A stretch of 64,000 nucleotides of DNA from UBA5109 sp965662565 (GTDB lineage Bacteria; Pseudomonadota; Gammaproteobacteria; Pseudomonadales; Pseudohongiellaceae): positions 1 through 64,000 of the forward strand of contig CBFIHS010000006.1 of the NCBI GenBank assembly GCA_965662565.1. Reading direction: 5' to 3'. Made by a program: the position numbers and the translations under genes. Under the pieces are notes generated by a model. It was not told where the DNA came from. It did no database searches and saw only the letters and a program-made list of their open reading frames with translations. Below, piece by piece: positions 25,567 to 34,241 of this stretch; position 1 is the stretch's first letter, and every line of letters starts with the position of its first letter.

Positions 25567-25965
25567 TTAGGCGCTTTTTAAGTGCGCTTCTTCGGAGGTG
25601 ATCTCGAAATTTTTGTGTAGGTACTGGACTATTTCTTCAGGCTCATCGACCCAGCTTATCTGGCCTTTTTCTTCGATACGCAAACAGGGTGCTTTTAACT
25701 TTCCAAACTCTGCTAATAATTTATCTTGGTGGATACTGCATTTGCTAATATCACGGGTTTCAATATCGATGTTCAGCCTAGTAATCTCTCTTCTAGGCAG
25801 TCGGCTGGCTAAACAACCTTTATAGTCATAAAGAGCCAAGCTACTGGTCAGCTTAGCAAGTTTTTTCATTTCTTCTTCAGAGCGTTCGATAGGTTCAGGA
25901 CGAAACAGCCAATCAATTAAACCAAGGAAAGTGGCTAGTGCTCTACGGTAGGCTTTTTTCAACAT
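25567..25965 (-). CDS. Membrane-anchored glutaredoxin-like protein with CxxS site
   Basis: About 132 residues from the ATG at 25965. The frame is open further upstream to 26049, but the family begins with MLKK followed by a short hydrophobic segment (about residues 8-22). The thioredoxin-fold part starts at LALYDYKGC, with C51-L-A-S54 where relatives carry CxxC, and ends with KAPCLRIEE (cis-Pro) and EPEEIVQYLHKNF. A monothiol mechanism or loss of redox function is possible. It is 97 bp downstream of ychJ. Confidence 0.7.
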   Translation of the reverse strand: MLKKAYRRALATFLGLIDWLFRPEPIERSEEEMKKLAKLTSSLALYDYKGCLASRLPRREITRLNIDIETRDISKCSIHQDKLLAEFGKLKAPCLRIEEKGQISWVDEPEEIVQYLHKNFEITSEEAHLKSA

Positions 25966-26061
25966 TTGGATACTAAGTGTAATTTTACAGCTTTGAAAAA
26001 AGGCGGCATTATCCACAAAGCTTACATTGCTGTCGAGTATTATTTGCATATGATCTTAGTG

Positions 26062-26451
26062 TCATGCGAATACCGTCCCCTCTAAGTAGAACCAATGACC
26101 CTTTTCACGCTTAAAAATAGATATCTTGTGGTGGAGCGCTTTAAGCTTTGTTTCTTTATCGCTGTACAGAGCTTCGAACTCAACTTCACTAATATCGCCT
26201 TTTTGTCGATGCTGAATTAGCTTCAAAGATAACCAAGCGTAGCTACTGCTATCTAAGTCAGCAGCCGGAACATTCAACGCCGTGGATGGGTGCCAAGTTT
26301 TAATAAGGTATTGGCTATTGCCCCCTAGAGCATACGCAGCATAGCGAGACCGAAGAAGCTGAATGGGACTCTTAGCTACTTGATCACCTTTTAAGAAGGG
26401 CTCACAACACAGAGCAAAAGCTTTCTTGCTGCCACAAATACAAAGTCTCAA
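26062..26451 (-). CDS. YchJ family SEC-C motif protein
   Basis: 129 residues starting at TTG 26451, with AGGAG 7 bases upstream. The N terminus CICGSKKAFALCCEPFLKG holds a zinc-binding SEC-C type motif, followed by the YchJ/NTF2-like domain with LLRSRYAAYALGGNSQYLIKTWHPST and ISEVEFEALY. The length and motif order match the UPF0225 family. The function is unknown. It is upstream of the glutaredoxin-like gene on the same strand. Confidence 0.85.
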   Translation of the reverse strand: MRLCICGSKKAFALCCEPFLKGDQVAKSPIQLLRSRYAAYALGGNSQYLIKTWHPSTALNVPAADLDSSSYAWLSLKLIQHRQKGDISEVEFEALYSDKETKLKALHHKISIFKREKGHWFYLEGTVFA

Positions 26452-26807
26452 GTATCTTCTCCTAGAAAGGTTTTAATAGTTTACGTCGATCTAGCTTGCA
26501 ACAGGAAACCAAAACTCATTGGCGGGAGTATAAATAAACATAATCCCCAATATAAGGTTGGAAAACATCGTTTTTGCACTTTTAAACAGCAACATAAAAT
26601 AAATATTCTAAAAATATCAATTGATGGCTTTTGCCTCATGCTCATGATTAGCAATTTTAGTGTAAACGTGCTTATATCAACTTGCACCCATAGACCGTAA
26701 AACGTGGCCTAGGAAACGTTTACAGCAGTATAAAATTTGCATATTCCTGAACTGTAGCAGAAAGACCATTGGACTAAATTACAAAAACTATTCAGTAAAA
26801 CATCAGC
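26452..26807. other. 356-bp gap upstream of the MoxR/vWA cluster
   Basis: The only sizeable open frame (26481-26687, minus) has no family features and is not annotated. TTTACA at 26719-26724 with a weak TATTCC 17 bp later is a possible promoter for the cluster that starts at 26808. No terminator or RNA gene is evident. Confidence 0.4.
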
Positions 26808-29033
26808 ATGGCCGAATTTTTTTTCAAATATTCCCGCAGTGTTTACAACGATAGTCAATTTATTTTGGCTAATCAATGGCCTCTATGGCTACTCTATTCT
26901 CTTTTAGTATTTTTCATCTCTGCTTGTTTCTTCATGCTTCTTTGGAAACGCAGTGTATTAAATTGGGTACAGCTGAGCGCCATAGGCTTTTTGCAAGCGC
27001 TAATGATCTGTCTTGTGCTTTTTATAGTATGGCAACCTGCCTTAATGACAGAACGCTTGGTCAGTGGTGAAAATGCGGTTGCCATTCTCTTAGATACTTC
27101 CTCTAGTATGACGATCGCTGAAGAAAATCAAAACCGTATGGCTCAAGCTCAGGCTCTTCTTAGTACAGAAAACCTAGCTGAGTTAAGCAGCATTTATGAC
27201 ATTCAAGCTTATGCTTTTTCAGAAAATTCTGAAGCCCTGGATAATTTCCAAATGCTTCCTGTTCCGGGAGCCTCGTCAAATATAGGGCAATCCGTCTTAC
27301 AAACTCTAAGAACGGCCAGCAATACCTCTTTAGGTGCTCTGATCCTCATCAGTGATGGAGCAGATAATAATGGATCCATTGACGCCGAAACTTTAGCTGA
27401 AATCAGTTCCTATGGAGTCCCAATCCATACTGTTGGGATTGGTAGAGAAGAGATCCCTGAAGACCTTGAAATCGCGAATGTAGTTTTACCAGACAAAGCT
27501 TTACCTGGCACAACACTAACTGCGGCCATCAGCATAATTCATAATCAATCAGGATCTACCAGAGTAAAAGTTTACAATAGTGATGAACTGATTAGCACTC
27601 ATGAAATAGCCTTAGCTGATGGGCAAAACCTCACTACTGCCTTTATCGACATCGAAGTCAGCGATCCGGGGGAATTAGATTTACGCTTCAGCCTTGACCC
27701 CATTAATGGAGAAACTAATCTTACAAACAACTCTCGATCCCAAGTTGTTGATGTTCCTGACGGCAAGTACAAAATCTTATACGTAGAAGGAGAACCACGA
27801 TGGGAATATAAGTTTATGCAACGCGCCCTTGTTGAAGACCCAAGCGTTCAACTTTCTACTTTATTGAGAGTGTCTGCCAATAAGTTTTATCGCCAAGGAA
27901 TAGAAGATCCTTCTCAACTTGAGTCAGGCTTTCCAGTCGAGAGAGCAGAATTATTTAGTTACGATGCTTTAATTATCGGCAGTGTTGAGCTTGCTGAGTT
28001 CTCAGATGAGCAACAACAAATGATCCACGATTTTGTGAGTGAGCGTGGAGGAAGCTTAATGATGCTGGCTGGGTTAAAAGGATTGGGGCTTGGTGGATGG
28101 GGAGAGTCTGTAGTTAACGAAGTACTGCCTTCCAGGCTGTCTTCTGAAAATGCTGGCTTTTATAGAGAAAAAGTTAAGGTCATTCCCACTAGAGCTGGTC
28201 TGAGCTCACCTATTTTACAGTTTTCTGACGACCCTGTTGATAATCTAGAGCTTTGGAATGAACTGCCAGAAATTGCAGATTACCAAAACATTGGTCCCTT
28301 GCGTCCAGCGGCAATTACCTTACTTGAAGCGGATGTTAATGGCAGCTTACAGCCACTGCTTGTTACCCAAACTTATGGTCGTGGACAAAGCTATATACTC
28401 GCAACAGGCGGAACCTGGCGTTGGCAAATGAGTATGCCTCTTGAAGATTTGAGCCATGAGACATTCTGGCGCCAACTCAGCAGAAGCCTAGTTGCAAACT
28501 CTCCTCTACCTTTTGAATTAAGCACTTCTATTGAAAACCAAGAGATTCGAGTGCGTGCTGAAATCCGCGACCCTGACGCAGAGGAAAACCTCGGCCTAGC
28601 CATCTCAAGTGTGATTTCTTCAGACTCTGGTCCTGCGGTGACCTTGGAACTAGCAGCAGTTAGTGGCCAAGCTGGAGTTTACGAAGCGAGCTTTACTCCA
28701 GCAGAAACCGGACTGTTTTCCGTAGAAGCCATTTCACGGAAAGGCGACACACCGATAAACTCAGTCAGATCAGCTATTCGATACGAGGAAAACCATGAGG
28801 CTTTCAATATCCGCCAAAATCGAGATTTACTTACTTTTCTAGCCGCATCCACTGGTGGCAGCTATTGGAACGCCGATCAATGGAATGAATTACCAGAAGC
28901 CATTTCATATTCCACTGCTGGTATTACCGAGCAAGATATTCGCTATCTATGGGATGCCCCAATTATTTTCTTGTTGTTGGTGTTCTTAAAAACCTTAGAG
29001 TGGTTGCTAAGAAGACGTTGGAGAGCCATCTAA
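26808..29033 (+). CDS. Membrane protein with vWA and glutamine-amidotransferase-like domains
   Basis: 741 residues. Two N-terminal helices (about 26-46 and 56-77) precede a von Willebrand factor A domain with MIDAS residues D96-T-S98-S-S100 and ALILISDGADNNG near residue 180. A class I glutamine-amidotransferase-like fold follows (about 318-560: ILYVEGEPRWEYKFMQ, ALIIGSVELAEFSDEQQQMIHDFVSERGGSLMML). No catalytic Cys is evident in it. A C-terminal helix (about 716-732) ends with a basic tail. Proteins of this layout occur with MoxR, DUF58 and BatA genes and probably form a periplasmic complex. It is the first gene of the cluster and overlaps the next by one base (TAATG). Confidence 0.85.
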   Translation: MAEFFFKYSRSVYNDSQFILANQWPLWLLYSLLVFFISACFFMLLWKRSVLNWVQLSAIGFLQALMICLVLFIVWQPALMTERLVSGENAVAILLDTSSSMTIAEENQNRMAQAQALLSTENLAELSSIYDIQAYAFSENSEALDNFQMLPVPGASSNIGQSVLQTLRTASNTSLGALILISDGADNNGSIDAETLAEISSYGVPIHTVGIGREEIPEDLEIANVVLPDKALPGTTLTAAISIIHNQSGSTRVKVYNSDELISTHEIALADGQNLTTAFIDIEVSDPGELDLRFSLDPINGETNLTNNSRSQVVDVPDGKYKILYVEGEPRWEYKFMQRALVEDPSVQLSTLLRVSANKFYRQGIEDPSQLESGFPVERAELFSYDALIIGSVELAEFSDEQQQMIHDFVSERGGSLMMLAGLKGLGLGGWGESVVNEVLPSRLSSENAGFYREKVKVIPTRAGLSSPILQFSDDPVDNLELWNELPEIADYQNIGPLRPAAITLLEADVNGSLQPLLVTQTYGRGQSYILATGGTWRWQMSMPLEDLSHETFWRQLSRSLVANSPLPFELSTSIENQEIRVRAEIRDPDAEENLGLAISSVISSDSGPAVTLELAAVSGQAGVYEASFTPAETGLFSVEAISRKGDTPINSVRSAIRYEENHEAFNIRQNRDLLTFLAASTGGSYWNADQWNELPEAISYSTAGITEQDIRYLWDAPIIFLLLVFLKTLEWLLRRRWRAI

Positions 29034-29941
29034 TGAAGCCCTTAAAAATAGGTTTGAAGATTAGTGTTTTTCTTTTGGTGATAATCGCTCTGCCAATAAG
29101 AGCAGAATTATATGTCACTGTTGTGCAGGGCCTAGGCGGAGAGCCTGCTTTTGAAGAGTCATTCCACAATCAAAGCCAAGTGTTAGTAGCTGCCTCCTCT
29201 GCTTTAACGGACGAAGAAAACGTAGCTTATTTTGACAGTTCACAAAGTACTCGCAGTAGTTTGTTGTCTCATTTCGAAAGTCTAAGTAACAAAATGAATG
29301 AAGCGGATCGTGCTCTCATTTACTTAGTAGGGCATGGTAGCTTTGACGGTGAAGAATATAAATTTAATATCCCAGGCTTAGATCTCACCACAAGCGATAT
29401 CAGTAATGTTATGGCCTCCTTGCCGGGGCAAAACCACTTCTTATTCAACACCTCTAGTACTAGTGGAGCATTGCTCGAGGCTTTAACTGATAGTAACTAT
29501 ATCCTTGTGACCGCTACCCGAAGTGGCAATGAGAAAAATGCTACCTACTTTGGCAAATATTTTGTCGAAGCACTTAGTGATGAGGCCGCTGATTTAAACA
29601 AAAATAATAGCATCAGCATTGAAGAAGCTTTTAATTATGCTCAACGCGAGGTTGAGGACTATTTCGAAACCCAAGGCCAGCTTGCTACTGAGCATTCTGT
29701 AATCCAAGGCCAAGGGGCGGCTCAGTTTACCCTTGCCCGAATTAACCAGATTGTTATAGAAACTGAAAATCCTCGCGTCGCAGAACTGCAAATGCAAAGC
29801 CTCGAAATTGACCAAAAAATTCAGGACCTGCAACTGCGTCGCAACACTCTTGAAAATACTGACTACATTAAACAATTACAGGCTTTGATCCTAGAATCAG
29901 CCAAAGTTAATGAAGAGATCGAGCAATTAACCAGCGAATAA
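29033..29941 (+). CDS. Secreted caspase/C13-like protein lacking the catalytic cysteine
   Basis: 302 residues from the ATG at 29033, which overlaps the upstream stop. A frame open from 28949 would add 28 unlikely residues. A signal peptide (about 1-24, cleavage near RAE) leads to a caspase/legumain-type domain: ALIYLVGHGSFDG with His101, LFNTSSTSGALLEAL where the catalytic Cys would be Ser141 or Ser142, then TATRSGNEKNATYFG and an acidic DLNKNNSISIEEAF segment like an EF-hand. The last 50 residues form a coiled coil. The Cys loss suggests a pseudoprotease or scaffold. The role is inferred from fold and neighbours; no function is known. Confidence 0.75.
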   Translation: MKPLKIGLKISVFLLVIIALPIRAELYVTVVQGLGGEPAFEESFHNQSQVLVAASSALTDEENVAYFDSSQSTRSSLLSHFESLSNKMNEADRALIYLVGHGSFDGEEYKFNIPGLDLTTSDISNVMASLPGQNHFLFNTSSTSGALLEALTDSNYILVTATRSGNEKNATYFGKYFVEALSDEAADLNKNNSISIEEAFNYAQREVEDYFETQGQLATEHSVIQGQGAAQFTLARINQIVIETENPRVAELQMQSLEIDQKIQDLQLRRNTLENTDYIKQLQALILESAKVNEEIEQLTSE

Positions 29942-32275
29942 ATGACTTTTAACAATACCGCCACAAGTAAACTACGCACAGCCACTTTTAGCTTGGCGGT
30001 TTGTTCTGTTGTCTTATTATCTCCTCTTTCACTGGCACGGGATCACTTATTAGGCGCACTCGAGAACGAAAGCTTACTGCGCTGCGAAAACCTTCACTGG
30101 TCTGGCCAAGCAATTGAGGCTGAAGCTTGTTACCGCGCTCTTGTTCGCGGGAATAATCCCACCGAGATTCAAGCTGAAGCCATGTGGGCCCTTGGCGACT
30201 TATACAGTGCGGATAACCTTTTTGAACGTGCTGCCGAATTAGCCCCTGAAAATGCCATGATTTTCGTCCGCACCGGAGAGCTGTATTTAAGAACCTACCA
30301 GTATCAAGAGGCTTATAATTTTTTTGCCGAAGCATTAGCGCTTGAACCAGACAATGCATGGGCACACATAGGCGCAGCCCAGGCTTTAAGCTCAGGGAAC
30401 AATAGTGAAGAAGTCGATTCTCACCTAGAAGCCGTGCAAACACATTTTGCATCGCCTGCAGGGGCACGCTTTCGAGCCATGCTTATGGCCATCAATGCCT
30501 TTATGCAACAAGACCTATTCGACAAGGCGAGAGAAGCATTAGATGAAGCTTGGGGCCTAGCAAAAAATGAAAACCTGCCCAAAATGGAACTCAATGCACT
30601 TGAAGCAGCTCTGGCTTTTGTGAAGAGAGATTTCGAGGCTGTTCAAGGTTTTACTGATTTCGCGATAGAGGAAGCCCCTAACTATGGCGATGCCTATGCA
30701 ATTCCAGGCTATTTTGCATCCATTACCAGGCGCTACAAAGAGTCGGGCGAATTTTATCTAAAAGCAGTACAAGTTGAACCTGAAAATTGGTCAGCTCATC
30801 TCGAGCTTGGTCAGAACTACTTGCGCTTAAATAAGATTGATGAAGGTGTCCGGCATATACAAATTTCATTCGAGGGTGATGGCTTTAACCCAAAAACTCT
30901 GAATATGATGAGACTTCTCGATACCTTTACCAAAAACTTCATTGACCTCAGTTTTCCAGAGCCAGAAACGGGTGCAGGCCTTCCTGAGCTCGTCATCAGG
31001 CTAGACCGAAAAGAATCAGAAGTAATTACTAACTACGCACGCGAGCTTTCTGAAGCAAGCATGAATGTTTTCGAAGAACGCTATAAGTTCAAAGCTAAGC
31101 AACCCGTAACTGTTGAAATTTTCCCCAATCATGAGGACTTTGTTGTGCGCTCAATTGGTATGCCCGGAGTAGGCATACTGGGAGTAACTTTTGGCTACCT
31201 GTTCGCAATGGACTCACCTTCCGGCCATCCAGATGAAACCTATCATTGGGGCACAACACTTTGGCACGAAATGGCTCATGTTTATACTTTAGAGGCATCT
31301 GAGCATGGGGTTCCTAGATGGTACAGCGAGGGCATTTCAGTCTATGAAGAATGGAATACAGGCCCAATTCCTGGCATTAAAATCCCGTCTTATGTTCTTG
31401 AAGCCATGGCGCAAGGCCTATTTTTACCAATAGCCGAACTTGATAATGGCTTTATGCGGCCAAGTTATGAGAATCAAGTCATGGTGTCTTATATGCAGGC
31501 TGGACTGATTTTCCAATTCATATCCGAAGAATACGGGCATGACAAAATAGTCGAGATGCTTTACCTCTTTGTCGATGGCACTGATGAAGTAACCGCGATT
31601 GAAACTACATTGGGTGTCAGTGATACCGAATTTGATCGACACTTTAAGCAGTACATTAATATTCAGTATGGCTCTTTACTCAGCGGCTTAGGAATATGGC
31701 AACAAGACCTGCAAGATGCCCTGCGGGCTTATCAAGCTGAAGACTGGGAAGAGACAATTGCCGCAGCTGATCGCGCTATCTTTACTTATCCCAACTATGT
31801 TGAACAAGACAGCCCCTATATAGCGAAAGCCCGAGCTTATTCTCAATTGGGCGACGAAGAAGCTAAATTCAAAACCTTAGAAACATTCTGGAAATTGGGT
31901 GGTTACTCAGCCTCTTCTTTGAAGGCCTTGGCGGATTCCTATATCGATAGAGACCTGCCAGAAAAGGCCGTTGCTGTTTTCAAAGACATACATTATGTGG
32001 ACCCTTTTGATGAAGAAACTCATGGTAAGCTTGGGGATCTCTATATGGAATTGAATCAAGCTGAAGAAGCTTTAGAAGAATATCTCGTTGGCCTTGCTCT
32101 TTCTCCTCTAGATCAGGCCATGGCCAATTATAGAGTCGCTTCGGCCTACAATACTTTGAACAATAAAGATCGAAGTATGGATTACCTAATGACAGCCTTG
32201 GATATAGCTCCTCAGTTTCGTCCGGCTCAACAGCTTTTACTAAATTTAATGAACACAAGTAATACAGAAAATTAA
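29942..32275 (+). CDS. Secreted TPR protein with gluzincin (peptidase MA-like) domain
   Basis: 777 residues. A signal peptide (about 1-33) is followed by TPR repeats (about 60-310), then a zinc peptidase domain with H442-E443-M-A-H446 and the third ligand E463 in WYSEG, the gluzincin order. A second TPR block (about 585-770, for example AEDWEETIAAADRAI and LYMELNQAEEALEEYLVG) completes the chain. All three zinc ligands are present, so it should be active. It starts directly after the upstream stop and is followed 20 bp later by the MoxR gene. The substrate is unknown; it may process or recognise a protein handled by the cluster. Confidence 0.85.
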   Translation: MTFNNTATSKLRTATFSLAVCSVVLLSPLSLARDHLLGALENESLLRCENLHWSGQAIEAEACYRALVRGNNPTEIQAEAMWALGDLYSADNLFERAAELAPENAMIFVRTGELYLRTYQYQEAYNFFAEALALEPDNAWAHIGAAQALSSGNNSEEVDSHLEAVQTHFASPAGARFRAMLMAINAFMQQDLFDKAREALDEAWGLAKNENLPKMELNALEAALAFVKRDFEAVQGFTDFAIEEAPNYGDAYAIPGYFASITRRYKESGEFYLKAVQVEPENWSAHLELGQNYLRLNKIDEGVRHIQISFEGDGFNPKTLNMMRLLDTFTKNFIDLSFPEPETGAGLPELVIRLDRKESEVITNYARELSEASMNVFEERYKFKAKQPVTVEIFPNHEDFVVRSIGMPGVGILGVTFGYLFAMDSPSGHPDETYHWGTTLWHEMAHVYTLEASEHGVPRWYSEGISVYEEWNTGPIPGIKIPSYVLEAMAQGLFLPIAELDNGFMRPSYENQVMVSYMQAGLIFQFISEEYGHDKIVEMLYLFVDGTDEVTAIETTLGVSDTEFDRHFKQYINIQYGSLLSGLGIWQQDLQDALRAYQAEDWEETIAAADRAIFTYPNYVEQDSPYIAKARAYSQLGDEEAKFKTLETFWKLGGYSASSLKALADSYIDRDLPEKAVAVFKDIHYVDPFDEETHGKLGDLYMELNQAEEALEEYLVGLALSPLDQAMANYRVASAYNTLNNKDRSMDYLMTALDIAPQFRPAQQLLLNLMNTSNTEN

Positions 32276-32294
32276 CTAATCAGGAATTAGCGAT

Positions 32295-33317
32295 ATGAGT
32301 GAAGAAGTAGAAAAACATGGTTCAGATTCAACTAAAGCAATGGTTGAAGATTTCCAGTTAGCTATTGGCAAAATTCGTGAACAAATCCGAGGCACTATAG
32401 TTGGTCAAGACGTAGTGGTTGATAGTTTGCTGATCACACTTTTTGTCGGTGGTCACTGCCTTATTACTGGTATGCCGGGTACTGCAAAAACTTTGTTGGT
32501 ACATACTTTAGCGAGCGCTCTAGGCTTAAAATTCAAACGCATTCAGTTTACGCCAGACCTTATGCCAACTGACATCACCGGCACTGACATGGTGGATGAA
32601 GACCAAGCCACGGGCAAGCGTGAGTGGCGTTTCATTGAAGGACCTGTTTTCACTAATGTTCTTCTTGCAGATGAAATCAACCGAACTCCACCAAAAACTC
32701 AGGCGGCTCTTTTGGAAGCGATGCAAGAAAAAACTGTTACGGTTCGTGGACAAAACCATCAGTTAGATAAACCCTTTATTGTTTTGGCTACCCAAAACCC
32801 AATCGAACTTGAAGGAACTTACCCTCTGCCAGAAGCACAACTTGACCGTTTCCTCTTTAATGTCGTGTTGGATTATCTCGATGCCGAACAGGAAGTTGCC
32901 GTAATTAATCGTTTCACAAAGAGTGTCGAACTGCCCGAAGTAAAAGCCTGCACATCTTCAGAAGAAATCATTCGCTTCCAAAGTTTAGTCAGAGAAGTAC
33001 CTATTTCAGATGCGCTGAATCATTATGCTGTAGATATCATTAGAGCCACCCGCCCCTCGGATCCACTTGCGACCGAAATGATAAAGAAATACGCCAATTT
33101 TGGATCCAGTATTCGCGCCACAATGAATTTAGTTTTAGCAGCGAAGACTCGTGCACTAATGGAAGGCCGTTATCATGTTATTGCTGAAGACTTGAAAGCA
33201 TTGGCTATCCCCATTCTGCGTCATCGCGTTTTGCCAAATTACTTTGCCGAATCCGATGGCGTTACGGTGGATGACATCCTCGCCGACATGCTCACTCAGG
33301 TAAAAGTTAACGAATAA
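32295..33317 (+). CDS. MoxR family AAA+ ATPase
   Basis: 340 residues. Walker A GMPGTAKT is at 59-66 and Walker B LLADEINR at 123-130, followed by PPKTQAALLEAMQEKTV and LATQNPIELEGTYPLPEAQLDRF, the standard MoxR signatures (sensor 1 and the arginine region). MoxR ATPases act with vWA proteins to remodel or mature partner proteins. Here it is placed between the TPR peptidase and the DUF58 protein, the usual MoxR-DUF58 pair being 9 bp apart. Confidence 0.95.
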   Translation: MSEEVEKHGSDSTKAMVEDFQLAIGKIREQIRGTIVGQDVVVDSLLITLFVGGHCLITGMPGTAKTLLVHTLASALGLKFKRIQFTPDLMPTDITGTDMVDEDQATGKREWRFIEGPVFTNVLLADEINRTPPKTQAALLEAMQEKTVTVRGQNHQLDKPFIVLATQNPIELEGTYPLPEAQLDRFLFNVVLDYLDAEQEVAVINRFTKSVELPEVKACTSSEEIIRFQSLVREVPISDALNHYAVDIIRATRPSDPLATEMIKKYANFGSSIRATMNLVLAAKTRALMEGRYHVIAEDLKALAIPILRHRVLPNYFAESDGVTVDDILADMLTQVKVNE

Positions 33318-33326
33318 AGACTGAAA

Positions 33327-34241
33327 ATGACATTAGAACAAAACGACAATAACAAGGCACCAACAAGGCTCCTAGACCCTGGAGTCTTATCCAGTCTGTC
33401 CAATTTAGAGCTGGTAGCTAAGGCTGTGGTTGAAGGTTTTGTAATGGGCTTACATCGTTCACCTAAATATGGGTTCAGCCAAGAATTTGTCGAATATCGC
33501 GCTTATGCAGAGGGAGACGACCCACGCCATATTGATTGGAACGTATATTCTCGCACTGATAAAACTTTCATAAAACTATTCAAAGGCGAAACCAACAGCC
33601 ACTTAATGCTTTTGTTGGACACCTCGGCTTCGATGGGCTTTGGTTTAATTCACAGTAAGTTGCAATATGGGAAATACTTAGCTGCAAGCCTTGCTTATCT
33701 AGCATCTCGCCAACACGATGCCATAGGCTCTATGATATTCAATGATGAAATTGTTCAATATCGACCGCCTACATCGAAGACAGGCACTCTTCACAGCATC
33801 ATCCACACTCTAGATAAAGCTGAAGCTATTGAAGGCACTGCATTGCATAAACCTTTTATACGTTTCCGTGAACATGTTAAAAAACGCGGACTGGTTGCTG
33901 TTATTTCAGACTTTTATTGTGACCCCGAAGCTTTGCTAGAAAATGTTCGTCCTCTAGCCCTGCATGGTCAAGACGTCATTCTGTTTCATTTAATGGACCC
34001 AGACGAACTAACTCCGGACATCAAAGAGTCTACTCTATATGAAGATATGGAATCAGGAGAAGCCATCGAGGTTTCTCCCGTCTATATGAAACAAGACTAT
34101 CCGAAAAAAATAAAACAACACATCGCGGCAATAAGCAAAACAGCTAAAAGTATGAATGCCGACCATGTTCTTATCGACACCAGTCAGCCACTTGATAAGG
34201 CCTTACACAGTTATCTTACCTTTAGGGAGAAACGCGCCTGA
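33327..34241 (+). CDS. DUF58 domain vWA protein, MoxR partner
   Basis: 304 residues without a signal peptide. The DUF58 signature is FVEYRAYAEGDDPRHIDWNVYSRTDKTFIKLF at about 54-85. It is followed by a vWA-like MIDAS site D98-T-S-A-S with ASMGFG, and VAVISDFY near residue 190. Proteins of this family are cytoplasmic or peripheral partners of MoxR ATPases. Its TGA overlaps the ATG of the next gene by one base. Confidence 0.93.
   Translation: MTLEQNDNNKAPTRLLDPGVLSSLSNLELVAKAVVEGFVMGLHRSPKYGFSQEFVEYRAYAEGDDPRHIDWNVYSRTDKTFIKLFKGETNSHLMLLLDTSASMGFGLIHSKLQYGKYLAASLAYLASRQHDAIGSMIFNDEIVQYRPPTSKTGTLHSIIHTLDKAEAIEGTALHKPFIRFREHVKKRGLVAVISDFYCDPEALLENVRPLALHGQDVILFHLMDPDELTPDIKESTLYEDMESGEAIEVSPVYMKQDYPKKIKQHIAAISKTAKSMNADHVLIDTSQPLDKALHSYLTFREKRA

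Noticed and set aside
26481..26687. Minus-strand open frame of 68 codons in a gap
   Set aside because: No family feature and no ribosome-binding site; treated as non-coding.
29988..30467. Minus-strand open frame of 159 codons
   Set aside because: It is antisense to the TPR-peptidase gene and lacks any recognisable feature.
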